A DNA stretch of 64,000 nt from an uncultured Alphaproteobacteria bacterium (GTDB lineage Bacteria; Pseudomonadota; Alphaproteobacteria; Rs-D84), in assembly GCA_949082785.1 (NCBI GenBank), contig CARVLU010000003.1, positions 1 through 64,000 on the forward strand, given 5' to 3'. Made by a program: the position numbers and the translations under genes. Below the pieces are notes generated by a model, which was given only the letters and a program-made list of their open reading frames with translations, made no database searches and was not told the origin of the DNA. Shown here in pieces: positions 1 through 7,440 of this stretch (the first letter of the stretch is position 1; each line of letters opens with the position of its first letter).

Positions 1-267
1 GCAGAAATTATCCATACACGATGTGTATTGCGCCCGACAGTATTCCGTTAATTCCAGCAGTTTATGAATGTCGGGGCGCAACGCGACGGGGTCCGCCCCC
101 GCCCGCGCAACAACCACCCGCGGGCCCGGCGCACGCACCGTCACCGAACGGGATGGATTTTGCGACCGCGCCGGTGTTCGCCCCGCCTGGGTACGTGCGG
201 GACGCGATGCCGCCCAAACCGGCGCAGTTAATAAACAGATTGAAACGATAACCGTTACCCATTGCAT
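1..267 (-). CDS. Secreted Cys-containing protein, 3' end cut by window edge
   Basis: Reading from an ATG at 265-267 toward the window start gives 89 codons without a stop, so the gene continues outside. The N-terminus is a clear signal peptide (MQWVTVIVSICLLTAPVWAA, then a basic/Pro-rich stretch) and the last visible residues are EYCRAQYTSCMDNFC, a cysteine-spaced motif suggesting a disulfide-bonded exported protein. An overlapping 66-codon frame starting at 262 has no export signal and a Gly/Cys-rich composition typical of a shadow. A GGGGAT Shine-Dalgarno-like stretch precedes the ATG. Structured leader A lies directly upstream. Function unknown. Confidence 0.7.
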   Translation of the reverse strand, partial: MQWVTVIVSICLLTAPVWAASRPARTQAGRTPARSQNPSRSVTVRAPGPRVVVARAGADPVALRPDIHKLLELTEYCRAQYTSCMDNFC

Positions 268-279
268 TTTTATCCCCGT

Positions 280-518
280 AAAAACAAAGACCGCCACAGA
301 ATTTGGCGGTCGGGGAGTTCGTAAATCACTATAGCGTTGATTCCGTCAGTCTTTCGGATGAACCGTATTGTATAACTGACGGCTCCCCGACTATGGCCGG
401 GGGATAAATTCACGACACAAATAGTTTCTTGTGCCGGCTATAGAAGGCTTACGACAGCCCCGAATCCAAATCCCATTGAATTCGCGTGCATTATATCAAA
501 AATAACGATGGGTGTAAA
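280..518 (-). promoter_or_regulatory. Structured leader A (class 1) with promoter and terminator
   Basis: On the minus strand: -35 TTTACA (513-518), 17-base spacer, -10 TATAAT (490-495). Then P0 GAATTC/GGATTC (478-483, 462-467), P1 5' strand (449-462) pairing with 318-325 onward, strand a CCCCCGGCC (395-403), a' GTCGGGGAG (383-391), a conserved GTTATACAA loop inside a CCGTCAGT/ACTGACGG stem, then a'' CTCCCCGAC (309-317) running into terminator stem GACCGCC/GGCGGTC (289-295, 305-311) with a T-rich tail. a' can pair with a or a''. The regulated gene is the secreted protein starting at 267. Same plan as leaders B and C with different stem sequences. Confidence 0.75.
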
Positions 519-531
519 TAAAAACGAAGTA

Positions 532-560
532 AAACAAAAACCGGCGGAAATCCGCCGGCC
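532..560 (-). terminator. Terminator of the tRNA-Leu/tRNA-Ala unit
   Basis: CCGGCGGA/TCCGCCGG stem with a T-rich tail on the minus strand, directly after tRNA-Ala. Confidence 0.85.
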
Positions 561-566
561 TTATTT

Positions 567-642
567 TGGTGGAGCTGATGGGACTCAAACCCACGACCTC
601 TACGATGCGAACGTAGCGCTCTATCAACTGAGCTACAACCCC
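567..642 (-). tRNA. tRNA-Ala (CGC)
   Basis: Complete cloverleaf on the minus strand: acceptor GGGGTTG/CAGCTCC, D arm, anticodon stem CTACG/CGTAG with loop TTCGCAT (anticodon CGC, reads GCG), T arm GTGGG/CCCAT and encoded CCA. Five bases separate it from the upstream tRNA-Leu, so the two are probably cotranscribed. Confidence 0.95.
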
Positions 643-647
643 AAAAC

Positions 648-734
648 TGGTGCGGATAAGAAGACTCGAACTTCCAAGGCATTGCTGCCACTAGTACCTG
701 AAACTAGCGCGTCTACCAATTCCGCCATATCCGC
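648..734 (-). tRNA. tRNA-Leu (CAG)
   Basis: Minus strand, 87 bases, with the long variable arm of a class II tRNA. Acceptor GCGGATA pairs with TATCCGC, anticodon stem CTAGT/ACTAG with loop TTCAGGT (anticodon CAG), CCA encoded. Confidence 0.95.
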
Positions 735-799
735 AGGCGTCTGATATATTATCTTAACTTTATTCCTTTTGCAACAAGAAAAATCATGTCGCCGCATTT

Positions 800-1396
800 T
801 TATTTTTTGGCGCAAACATCACCGTCACCCACGGCGCGGACCAGTTGCCGGTTCGGAACAACCCACAGCCCCGCAATCGCGACATAAATCCCCAACGATA
901 TGTACGGATGCACCGCCGACATCAATATGGCGACAATAAATGCGACAATGGAAATCTTGGCCCGGCGCCCCGACCGCAACAAACGCACAATCGGCGCGTC
1001 CGCGTCGTGGGTGCGAAACAGCAACCGCTGCAAAATGCGAAAGGATATCACACACATCAAAAAGATAATCCCATACGCCATCACCGGGACAACTTCGCTG
1101 TGATGTTCATCGACCCAGGCGGTAAAAAACGGCACCAGCGATATCCAAAACAGAAAATTAATATTCCCCCACAGCACGGCCGTACTGATGCGGCGCGTCG
1201 CCGACAACAGCAAATGGTGATTAATCCAAAAAATGGACACATACAGAAAACTGAGCACGTATGTTAATAATATCGACACCCGCGCCGACAATGCCGCCAC
1301 ATCCGTCCCGTCGGGCGCATCCAGGGCCAAAACCATAACCGTAATAATAATTGCAAAAACACCGTCGCTGAATGCTTCCAGGCGCGCTTTGTCCAT
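800..1396 (-). CDS. TMEM175-like (DUF1211) six-helix membrane protein
   Basis: 198 residues. The N-terminal RLEAFSDGVFAI motif is the pore-lining signature of the TMEM175/DUF1211 family, whose characterised members are potassium (or proton-leak) channels. About six hydrophobic segments follow (around residues 8-25, 40-60, 74-95, 105-120, 150-165, 170-185), matching one repeat of the family, so it would work as an oligomer in the inner membrane. I chose ATG 1396 over the in-frame GTG at 1399 because AAGGA lies seven bases before the ATG. Family confident; ion specificity inferred. Confidence 0.85.
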   Translation of the reverse strand: MDKARLEAFSDGVFAIIITVMVLALDAPDGTDVAALSARVSILLTYVLSFLYVSIFWINHHLLLSATRRISTAVLWGNINFLFWISLVPFFTAWVDEHHSEVVPVMAYGIIFLMCVISFRILQRLLFRTHDADAPIVRLLRSGRRAKISIVAFIVAILMSAVHPYISLGIYVAIAGLWVVPNRQLVRAVGDGDVCAKK

Positions 1397-1487
1397 CACA
1401 TCATCCTTTTTTTTATGACGGTATCACATCGCCCCACCCCGCCGCCGCAGGAATCAATTCCATCCGCGTATTGCGCCGCGACCCAAT

Positions 1488-1512
1488 AAAAAACCGCCCG
1501 ATGGGCGGTTTG
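1488..1512 (-). terminator. Terminator after the 114-residue gene
   Basis: AACCGCCC/GGGCGGTT stem followed by a T run on the minus strand, just past the stop at 1519. Confidence 0.85.
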
Positions 1513-1518
1513 TGGGAT

Positions 1519-1863
1519 TTAACGCAATCCCTTTGCACGACAGCATGCAGATGCCGCCGATTTCCAATCTGAATATTGATTGCCCGGATTGCGCAGGTCT
1601 TTCCACGGCTGCCACCCGTTACATTTCTTGTTCGCGCCCGTCCCGGTGCACTTGGCATAGCGGCGCAGAGAACAGGTTTGATTTGAAACCTTGCCGGTGT
1701 CGGTTGTGCATTTGACGACGACATTTTGATTTTTTGCGTCATTTTGCCCCAATTCTTTGGACGACAAAACCTGGTACGCACGGGCGTCACGCATCGCCCC
1801 CAGGCCAAAGACCAAAAATCCGGCCAAGAAACCCAACCCAAATAAAGACAGTCCTTTTTTCAT
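1519..1863 (-). CDS. Small membrane-anchored or secreted Cys protein, unknown
   Basis: 114 residues. Hydrophobic N-terminus (LSLFGLGFLAGFLVFGLGA) ending near an ARA site, then a polar domain with six cysteines (VVKCTT, QTCSL, AKCTG, KKCNG, SACCRAKG). It could be a cleaved exported protein or stay anchored. The pattern does not match the GY-G...GC..CP module of the other Cys-rich proteins here. AGGGGGCG precedes the ATG, and a terminator follows, so it is monocistronic. No function recognised. Confidence 0.7.
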   Translation of the reverse strand: MKKGLSLFGLGFLAGFLVFGLGAMRDARAYQVLSSKELGQNDAKNQNVVVKCTTDTGKVSNQTCSLRRYAKCTGTGANKKCNGWQPWKDLRNPGNQYSDWKSAASACCRAKGLR

Positions 1864-1934
1864 ACGCGCCCCCTGTGGTTAATGTTTACTTTGTATAATT
1901 ATTATAGGCAATTGTGAAACAAAAAACAATACGT

Positions 1935-1960
1935 AAAAAATCCCGCCGGTGGCGGGATTA
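1935..1960 (-). terminator. Terminator after the EF-hand gene
   Basis: CCCGCC/GGCGGG stem with a run of six T on the minus strand, 20 bases after the stop at 1980. Confidence 0.85.
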
Positions 1961-1979
1961 ATTTTGATGATGATGTGGA

Positions 1980-2489
1980 TTACATCTGGGCATCTGCCAT
2001 CGGGCAACCACGTTCACGCGCATCCTGGCGCATGGCACGCAGCTGTTTTTTAACCGCGCGGTATTCATCACGTGTGACGCAACCGTCGCCATTGACATCC
2101 GCCGACGCCAGGGCCGCCTGTAATTTCGGGCACGGAACCTGGGCCATGTCCAGGCAACCATTTACAAATACAACCGGCATTTTCGGACCGCGCATGTGGT
2201 GCGGTTTATCGCACAAGAACATACATGCCGCAAAACCCAACGCAAAGATAACCAAGAACCAGAACAGTTTCTTGACAAAGCGCCAAAAACCACCGCCGCA
2301 TTTGCATGCGCGCCCATCCTGGCAACCGCAACCACAGTGCGCGCCACAGCCGTGATGTGCATGATGTTCATGCGCCGGCATTGCCGCCATGGGTTCATTA
2401 ACCGGTGCCTTGACCGTTTTTTTCGTCGTTGTCTTTTTAACCGGGGCCGATTTTTTGGCCGGGGCTTTTTTCACTGGTTTTTGAGCCAT
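1980..2489 (-). CDS. Membrane protein with Lys-rich tail, His/Cys metal-like patch and EF-hand
   Basis: 169 residues in three parts. Residues 1-35 are Lys/Ala/Pro/Thr-rich, like a nucleic-acid or polyanion-binding tail. Residues 40-66 are packed with His and Cys (HEHHAHHGCGAHCGCGCQDG), looking like a metal site. One transmembrane helix (about 70-90) follows, then a C-terminal EF-hand loop DVNGDGCVTRDE at about 130-141 with canonical Asp/Asn/Glu ligands. The EF-hand side is probably periplasmic. Good AAGGAAGG Shine-Dalgarno. A Ca2+ or metal-sensing role is inference. Confidence 0.75.
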   Translation of the reverse strand: MAQKPVKKAPAKKSAPVKKTTTKKTVKAPVNEPMAAMPAHEHHAHHGCGAHCGCGCQDGRACKCGGGFWRFVKKLFWFLVIFALGFAACMFLCDKPHHMRGPKMPVVFVNGCLDMAQVPCPKLQAALASADVNGDGCVTRDEYRAVKKQLRAMRQDARERGCPMADAQM

Positions 2490-2643
2490 TTTCCTTCCTT
2501 TGTTTGTTGACTTATCCGATTGTATTCAATATTGGAATTTATGTAAAGCAGAATTTTTGTCTAAAACAACCCAAAGTGTATTTTAGGCTTTGATTTTTCG
2601 CGCAAACGCATTACAATTTTATCCGATTAAAAAGGATACACAC

Positions 2644-3693
2644 ATGGCCAAAGATATTATTTTAACTGGAATCCGCCCCACTGGGCCGCTGCATATCGGA
2701 CATATGGTGGGCGCGCTGTGGCCAAATATTGAAATGCAGAACAATGCGTCGTACGACAAGATGTACGCCATGATTGCCGACGCCCAGGGTTTGACCGATA
2801 ACTTTGACAACCCGGCCAAGGTGCGTGACAACGTCATGGAAATCACGCTGGACATGTTGGCCGCCGGATACGACCCGGCCAAAACCACAATGTTTATCCA
2901 ATCGGCGGTGGCGGAACTGACGGAACTGACGTTTTATTACATGAATCTGGTGACGATTGCGCGTCTGCAACGCAACCCGACGGTGAAAACCGAAATCGCC
3001 CAAAAAGAAAAATTTAACGGCGGCGTGCCGGCGGGCTTTTTCACATACCCCATTTCCCAGGCGGCCGACATCACCGCATTTAACGCGACAATCGTGCCGG
3101 TTGGCGACGACCAGTTGCCCATGCTGGAACAGGCGGCCGAAATCGTACACAAATTCAATTCCATTTACGGCGACACATTGTCCATGCCGCGCGCGATTGT
3201 TCCGCAATTAAAATCTGCGGCGCGTTTGCCGGGCATTGACGGCAATGCAAAGATGAGCAAATCGCTGAACAACGGCATTTATCTGAAAGACAGCGCCGAC
3301 GACATCGCGGCCAAGGTACGGGCCATGTACACCGACCCGAACCATCTGCGGGTGGACGACCCGGGCAACACCCGTGATAATCCGGTCTTTATTTATCTGT
3401 CGGTGTTTGCGAAACCGGAACATTTTGCCGCGTTTTTACCGGAATATAAAAACTATGACGAATTGGCGGCGCATTATGAACGCGGCGGTCTGGGCGATAT
3501 GAAGGTTAAAAAATTCCTGAACGCGGTGTTACAGGAAACACTGCGTCCCATCCGCGAACGCCGCGAAGCGTTGGCCCGCGACCCGGGTGCGGTATTGGAA
3601 ATTCTGCGCCGCGGCACCGACGACGCGCGCAGCGTTGCCGCCGACACCGTCCGCCGCGTGAAACACGCCATGAAATTGAATTATTTTGATTAA
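2644..3693 (+). CDS. trpS: Tryptophanyl-tRNA synthetase
   Basis: Charges tRNA-Trp with tryptophan in the cytosol. 349 residues, class I fold: HIGH-type motif in PTGPLHIGHM (about residues 12-21) and KMSKS in GNAKMSKSLNN (about 203-207), both as in bacterial TrpRS. An upstream in-frame ATG at 2590 would add 18 residues without homology-like features. ATG 2644 follows AAGGATACACAC and puts the Rossmann strand at the expected distance, so I take it as the start. A SIMPL-domain gene follows after 29 bases. Confidence 0.95.
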   Translation: MAKDIILTGIRPTGPLHIGHMVGALWPNIEMQNNASYDKMYAMIADAQGLTDNFDNPAKVRDNVMEITLDMLAAGYDPAKTTMFIQSAVAELTELTFYYMNLVTIARLQRNPTVKTEIAQKEKFNGGVPAGFFTYPISQAADITAFNATIVPVGDDQLPMLEQAAEIVHKFNSIYGDTLSMPRAIVPQLKSAARLPGIDGNAKMSKSLNNGIYLKDSADDIAAKVRAMYTDPNHLRVDDPGNTRDNPVFIYLSVFAKPEHFAAFLPEYKNYDELAAHYERGGLGDMKVKKFLNAVLQETLRPIRERREALARDPGAVLEILRRGTDDARSVAADTVRRVKHAMKLNYFD

Positions 3694-3722
3694 CCCACTA
3701 AACCAAGAAAAGGAGAGAACAC

Positions 3723-4460
3723 ATGAACAAAAAATTAGTCTGGGGCGTTGGGATTGTCGCCGTCGTGGCCGTTTTGGCCGTATGGTCCGCCAAATCCAGA
3801 AACACACAACCGCGCACGATTTCTGTTAACGGCGAATGTCTGACCACCGCGCCCAAGGACAGAACGGCCATCACCCTGCGCGTGACGACATTGGACAAAA
3901 GCGCGGCCGAATCCATGAAACAGGCCACCGCAAAAATCGCGCAAATCACATCGTTCCTGAAAACCCAGGACGTAAAGATGCAGACGACGCAGTTTGATTC
4001 GTACGAAAAAACAGAATGGGACCGCAACGCCCAGAAAAGCATTGTGTTGGGCATCGAAACAAACATCGCCATCGAAGTATCGGCGAACAACATCGAAACC
4101 ATTGAAAATGTGTTGTCCCAGTTTGCCGGCCAACAAAACGTGTATTCGGAAAATCTGCGCATGTTCACCAGCACCGAAGCCATGAAACCGATATTGGAAG
4201 AATGCCTGGGGACGGCGGTCGAAAACGCGCGCACCCGTGCAGGCGCATTGGCGGCGGGGGACAAAAAACGCGCGGGCAAAATGTTGGCGGTGGCGTATGA
4301 CACCAACGTGCAAAACGTTGTGCGTCCGACGGCGAACTTTCTGCGCAGTGCGTCCAAAGAAATGGCCGTCATGGATGCGGGCGTGATGACCGGCGGCGGC
4401 ATCGTTGCCAAAGATACCGAAGTATCCGTCACCGTATCGGCCGTATTTGAAATCAAATGA
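3723..4460 (+). CDS. SIMPL (DUF541) domain periplasmic protein
   Basis: 245 residues: an N-terminal membrane anchor or uncleaved signal (LVWGVGIVAVVAVLAVW) followed by a SIMPL-like domain with ISVNGEC near its start, alternating helices and beta segments, and a C-terminal strand (VSVTVSAVFEIK). Family members are periplasmic or membrane-linked, with poorly defined roles in stress and kinase signalling. AGGAGAG lies seven bases upstream of the ATG. Its TGA overlaps the ATG of xerC, so the two are translationally coupled. Confidence 0.8.
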   Translation: MNKKLVWGVGIVAVVAVLAVWSAKSRNTQPRTISVNGECLTTAPKDRTAITLRVTTLDKSAAESMKQATAKIAQITSFLKTQDVKMQTTQFDSYEKTEWDRNAQKSIVLGIETNIAIEVSANNIETIENVLSQFAGQQNVYSENLRMFTSTEAMKPILEECLGTAVENARTRAGALAAGDKKRAGKMLAVAYDTNVQNVVRPTANFLRSASKEMAVMDAGVMTGGGIVAKDTEVSVTVSAVFEIK

Positions 4461-5380
4461 ATGAAGCCATTGCCGATTTCATCACGTATCTGACGCAGAC
4501 GAAACATTATTCTGCGCATACGGTTGTGGGGTATGAAACCGACATCCGCGGATTTATCCGGTTTTTCGAAAACTTTTCCGGGGCGGATGTCGGATTGCAA
4601 AATCTGGCGGCGGCCGATACGATTTGCTTTCGCGCGTATTTGGCCGACCGCCAACGAAACGGATTGATCCCAAAATCCACCGCGCGGGCTTTGTCGGCTG
4701 TGCGCGCATTCTATAAATTTCTGGGGCGCCAGCATGGCATTAAAAACAGCGCCATTGATTTAATCAGTGCGCCCAAAATCCCCAAAAAATTGTCCAAGGC
4801 GATTTCCACCGACAACGTTGCCAATATTCATGACGCCCTGATGCAACTGGACGCGGACCAACCATGGATTGGTGCGCGCGACTGGGCATTGGTGGTTTTG
4901 ATTTTCGGATGCGGTCTGCGCATATCCGAAGCGTTGGCATTGCGCAACCGCGACGTTGCCGCACGCCCGGATACATTGCGCATCCTGGGCAAGGGAAACA
5001 AAGAACGTCTGGTCCCGGTTTTGCCGGCGGTGTACGACGCATTGGAAAAATACACCGCATTGCGGCCGTTTGGCGCGGGGGGCGATGATGCCCTGTTCCG
5101 CAGTGTGCGCGGATTGCCCATGTCGCCCCGCATGGCCCAGAAAAGCATTGAATCCGTGCGCAAATATCTGCAATTGCCCGATTATGTGACGCCGCATGCA
5201 CTGCGCCATACGTTTGCAACGGCATTGCTGGCCGATGGCGCGGATTTACGCACATTACAGGAATTGCTGGGCCATTCGTCATTATCCACAACCCAGCTGT
5301 ACACACGCGTCAACATGGCCGAAATCAGCGCGATTTACAGTGCGGCGCACCCCCGCGCGCATATCAACGACGACGAATAA
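4457..5380 (+). CDS. xerC: Tyrosine recombinase XerC
   Basis: 307 residues. N-terminal SAM-like core-binding domain (about 1-105) and C-terminal catalytic domain with all the tyrosine-recombinase residues: R155 (GCGLRISEAL), K179 (LGKGNKERL), H247 and R250 (HALRHTFA), H273 (LGHSS) and nucleophile Y282 (TTQLYTRV). Acts with XerD at dif to resolve chromosome dimers. It overlaps the SIMPL gene by 4 bases. Length and the housekeeping context favour XerC over a mobile-element integrase, but XerD cannot be fully excluded. Confidence 0.88.
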   Translation: MNEAIADFITYLTQTKHYSAHTVVGYETDIRGFIRFFENFSGADVGLQNLAAADTICFRAYLADRQRNGLIPKSTARALSAVRAFYKFLGRQHGIKNSAIDLISAPKIPKKLSKAISTDNVANIHDALMQLDADQPWIGARDWALVVLIFGCGLRISEALALRNRDVAARPDTLRILGKGNKERLVPVLPAVYDALEKYTALRPFGAGGDDALFRSVRGLPMSPRMAQKSIESVRKYLQLPDYVTPHALRHTFATALLADGADLRTLQELLGHSSLSTTQLYTRVNMAEISAIYSAAHPRAHINDDE

Positions 5381-5387
5381 ATCCCCG

Positions 5388-6251
5388 TTATTTTAATACA
5401 TACACGCACATTGTCCGCGGCACGTTCGCCAACCCATCCACATTGGCGCGGATGTCAACCTGGCAAAAATTAATGGGGATCTGAGTATTCCATGCGGTAA
5501 AAACCGGCCCCCGGGTGTCCAAGAAATGATAATAAATGCTGTTGGCATGAATGGTCTTGTACGATACGGCATGGTCATAAATTGCAATGTGTGCACTGTA
5601 TGCGGCGTTTTCCAATCCATCAAACGGGTCGATGGCAGTGCTACAAAATGTGCCGGTGCGGACCGTGAACAAATACGTCCCAGCCGCCAACGTCCCACCG
5701 GCGCATCCGTTAACCCGATTAATGGCCGACCAATCATTATTTAACGTGTGGTAATAATCATCATATGGCGTGGAACAGCAACTGATTTCATGCCACTGGG
5801 ATAATTTGGTCGGCGGGACATTTGCATTGATTTCGTCCGCGGTCAACACCCGGTTTACCATTGTGGGCGCGTCGGCATCGGCCGATGCGCGCGTGGTCGG
5901 ACATGCGATAATGCCGCCACTGCACGGCGCGCGGTGCCGGCCGCCCATACAAAAATGCCCCAGCCCGCAATCGACGCACCCGGTCGCGCCCGCAGCCAAA
6001 TATGTGCCCGGCGCGCAATACGCCCCCAGCCAATATTTTGTCCCCCCAACATTAATCCGCAATGTCCCACCCGGCGCGTTATCGTTGTACAGCGCGCCCC
6101 AATATGTCCCATCCGTCATTTGCACCGCCAGCGATGGCGACGTATATCGCACCGGCGTCAATTCGACGGCGGCGGCGCCGAAATGCAACGTTGCCGCATG
6201 CGCTGCGGGCGCGCTTAATGCCGCACCGAAACACCCAAACCAAAATTTCAT
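5388..6251 (-). CDS. Secreted Cys-rich protein with structured leader
   Basis: 287 residues from ATG 6251. Signal peptide FWFGCFGAALSAPAAHA, then a domain with TDGTYWGALY, a cysteine module (YCAPGTYLAAGATGCVDC, GHFCMGG, PCSGGIIACP) like the short Cys-rich proteins elsewhere in the window, and a longer C-terminal domain of unknown type ending FCQVDIRANVDG...CVYVLK. The open frame runs further upstream to 6416, but that part overlaps leader E and has no export signal. Convergent with xerC. Probably surface or periplasmic; function unknown. Confidence 0.75.
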   Translation of the reverse strand: MKFWFGCFGAALSAPAAHAATLHFGAAAVELTPVRYTSPSLAVQMTDGTYWGALYNDNAPGGTLRINVGGTKYWLGAYCAPGTYLAAGATGCVDCGLGHFCMGGRHRAPCSGGIIACPTTRASADADAPTMVNRVLTADEINANVPPTKLSQWHEISCCSTPYDDYYHTLNNDWSAINRVNGCAGGTLAAGTYLFTVRTGTFCSTAIDPFDGLENAAYSAHIAIYDHAVSYKTIHANSIYYHFLDTRGPVFTAWNTQIPINFCQVDIRANVDGLANVPRTMCVYVLK

Positions 6252-6271
6252 GATCCCCCCCCGTGAACGGA

Positions 6272-6470
6272 AATACCGCCCTGACGAACCGGGCGGTTGG
6301 AGGTTAAGAACTACTATGAGTAATAGTGTGCATATTGGGCCGTGGCCGTATTTTGCAACCCTCCAACCGGAATAAGTTGGAGTTATTTTTACGTCAATCA
6401 TGTATCGACAACTCATACAGGGTTCTTACACCCCCGCAATGGACGTCACCCATTGCATGGATAATTATAC
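6272..6470 (-). promoter_or_regulatory. Structured leader E (class 2)
   Basis: Minus strand. -10 TATAAT (6464-6469; no clear -35). P0 GCAATGG/CCATTGC (6450-6456, 6436-6442), P1 GTAAGAAC/GTTCTTAA (around 6421-6429 and 6304-6311), a CTCCAAC (6376-6382), a' GGTTGGAGGG (6359-6368), a'' CCTCCAACC (6296-6304) flowing into terminator ACCGCCC/GGGCGGT (6275-6281, 6291-6297). The inner hairpin differs from other class 2 copies (AATATATTGAA is not conserved here). Only short spacing separates the terminator from the ATG at 6251. Confidence 0.72.
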
Positions 6471-6529
6471 CGCGTTTGTGGGCGCGGCGCCATATTTTTC
6501 TAAATAAATATAGTCAATGGGGCAAAAGT

Positions 6530-6648
6530 ATAGTAGCCTGATGACCGCAATGGCCGGTCATCCATTGTTGGATGGAAACATCCCACGTTGTCTGTGGGCG
6601 GTAACCACCAGGGCAAAAAACAAATCCCCCATCCGGGGGATTTTTGTC
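6530..6648 (+). ncRNA. Candidate structured RNA ending in a terminator
   Basis: No convincing ORF. On the plus strand CCTG/CAGG can close a junction of three hairpins: TGACCG/CGGTCA, CATCCA/TGGATG and CCCAC/GTGGG. It is followed by AATCCCCC/GGGGGATT and T-rich sequence (6622-6648), a terminator that could serve either strand. Promoter evidence is weak (TATAGT near 6534). Class unknown; the strand is a best guess. Confidence 0.35.
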
Positions 6649-6654
6649 TTCTTT

Positions 6655-6768
6655 GTCATTGCGAGCAGGTCGCGACATAGCGCAGCGAAGACGGACGCAG
6701 CGTGGCAATCCAGGAAAGCGGAAATGTTCATTATTCACTGGATTGCTTCGCCGGGGGCTCGCAATGAC
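6655..6768. repeat. Palindromic repeat copy (GTCATTGCGAG family)
   Basis: Two arms facing each other: GTCATTGCGAGC...GGCAATCCAGG and CTGGATTGCTTCGC...CTCGCAATGAC. Both arms recur at about 7.3, 24.2-24.7, 52.9 and 53.5-53.7 kb. It sits directly downstream of the tiny HTH gene. Confidence 0.85.
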
Positions 6769-6778
6769 AACGAAAACA

Positions 6779-7006
6779 TCAACATGCCACGCGGCCGCGT
6801 TTGATAATCAGCATCGCAAACGCCCCGTGAAAAACGCGGCGCAGGGTACCTTCTGCGAACAATTCGCGGCCACGTTCACATTTCAGATAATCTTTCTTGG
6901 TCATTTTCAATAATGCCGCCGCATCACCGGCACTGATTTTTAAATGTTGGCGCGCACAGCGCAAGATATTGCCGTAATACTGGGCATCGATTAACAGTTT
7001 TGCCAT
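6779..7006 (-). CDS. 75-residue XRE-like HTH protein, copy 1
   Basis: The region RQHLKISAGDAAALLKMTKKD then YLKCERGRELF looks like a Cro/XRE helix-turn-helix (ARxxLxxS..AA.LL...K..Y...ERGR). The tail is basic and hydrophobic (FHGAFAMLIIKRGRVAC). It differs from the copy at 53230-53457 at only a few positions (A/S2, L/I, L/M15, E/D48). I chose ATG 7006, nine bases after AAAGGAG; the in-frame ATG three codons earlier abuts the Shine-Dalgarno. Leader K1 precedes it and palindromic repeats flank it on both sides. Probably a DNA-binding regulator; target unknown. Confidence 0.8.
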   Translation of the reverse strand: MAKLLIDAQYYGNILRCARQHLKISAGDAAALLKMTKKDYLKCERGRELFAEGTLRRVFHGAFAMLIIKRGRVAC

Positions 7007-7033
7007 AGTTTTCATCTCCTTTGGTTTTTTATA

Positions 7034-7239
7034 AAAAACACCACCCAAAACACTTGGGTGGTTGGAGGTTAATCGCTATTTACAGAAATAGTGTGACTTA
7101 TTCAATATATTCGCCACCCTCCAACCACAGGGGTTGGAGATGTTTTGTGTCATCTCTGACATCTGTAATACGGGCGATTAAACCCTACACCGGTTTCCCA
7201 ATGCGTGTCCATTATATCGCATCCCGCGCGAATGTTCAA
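7034..7239 (-). promoter_or_regulatory. Structured leader K1 (class 2) with strong promoter
   Basis: Minus strand. -35 TTGAAC (7234-7239), 17 bases, -10 TATAAT (7211-7216). P0 CATTGG-GAAA-CCGGTG (7203 to 7188), P1 GTTTAATCGC/GCGATTAA (7174-7183 with about 7067-7075), a CTCCAACC (7132-7139), a' GGTTGGAGG (7118-7126), P2 GTGGC/GTCAC with loop AATATATTGAAT, P3 CTATTT/AAATAG, a'' CCTCCAACC (7060-7068), terminator ACCACCC/GGGTGGT (7056-7062, 7040-7046) with six T. Then AAAGGAG and the HTH gene. Homologous to K2 from the promoter onward. Confidence 0.8.
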
Positions 7240-7270
7240 GGAATTTAAATTTATTGGTGTGGGGTGGGTA

Positions 7271-7390
7271 TTTACTGGATTGCCACGCGGCGCTGACGCT
7301 TGCTCGCAATGACAAGGGTGTTTAATTTCCAGGAACTATATCTCCTTTGTCATTGCGAGGGAGCATCGCGACCGCGGCAATCCAGTAAAT
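7271..7390. repeat. Two half-copies of the GTCATTGCGAG repeat
   Basis: CTGGATTGCCACGC...GCTCGCAATGAC (7275-7314) and, after about 30 bases, GTCATTGCGAGG...GGCAATCCAG (7348-7385), here pointing away from each other. They lie just upstream of the K1 promoter. Confidence 0.8.
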
Positions 7391-7411
7391 AATGTGCGCG
7401 GATGCGCGGGC

Positions 7412-7440
7412 AAAAAAATCCCCCGAACGGGGGATTTTTT
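7412..7440 (-). terminator. Terminator overlapping the cold-shock gene stop
   Basis: AAATCCCCC/GGGGGATTT stem with T runs on both sides; on the minus strand it ends the cold-shock gene. Confidence 0.85.

Noticed and set aside
508..815. Short frames across the two tRNA genes
   Set aside because: They coincide with complete tRNA cloverleafs and their terminator.
4457..5380. xerC as an integrase of a mobile element
   Set aside because: Length, full catalytic set, coupling to a chromosomal gene and lack of attachment repeats favour the housekeeping recombinase.
6536..6600. CTGATGA followed later by GAAAC looked like a hammerhead ribozyme core
   Set aside because: The segment between them cannot form a proper stem II closed next to GAAA; CATCCA/TGGATG is its own hairpin, and no cleavage-site stem fits.
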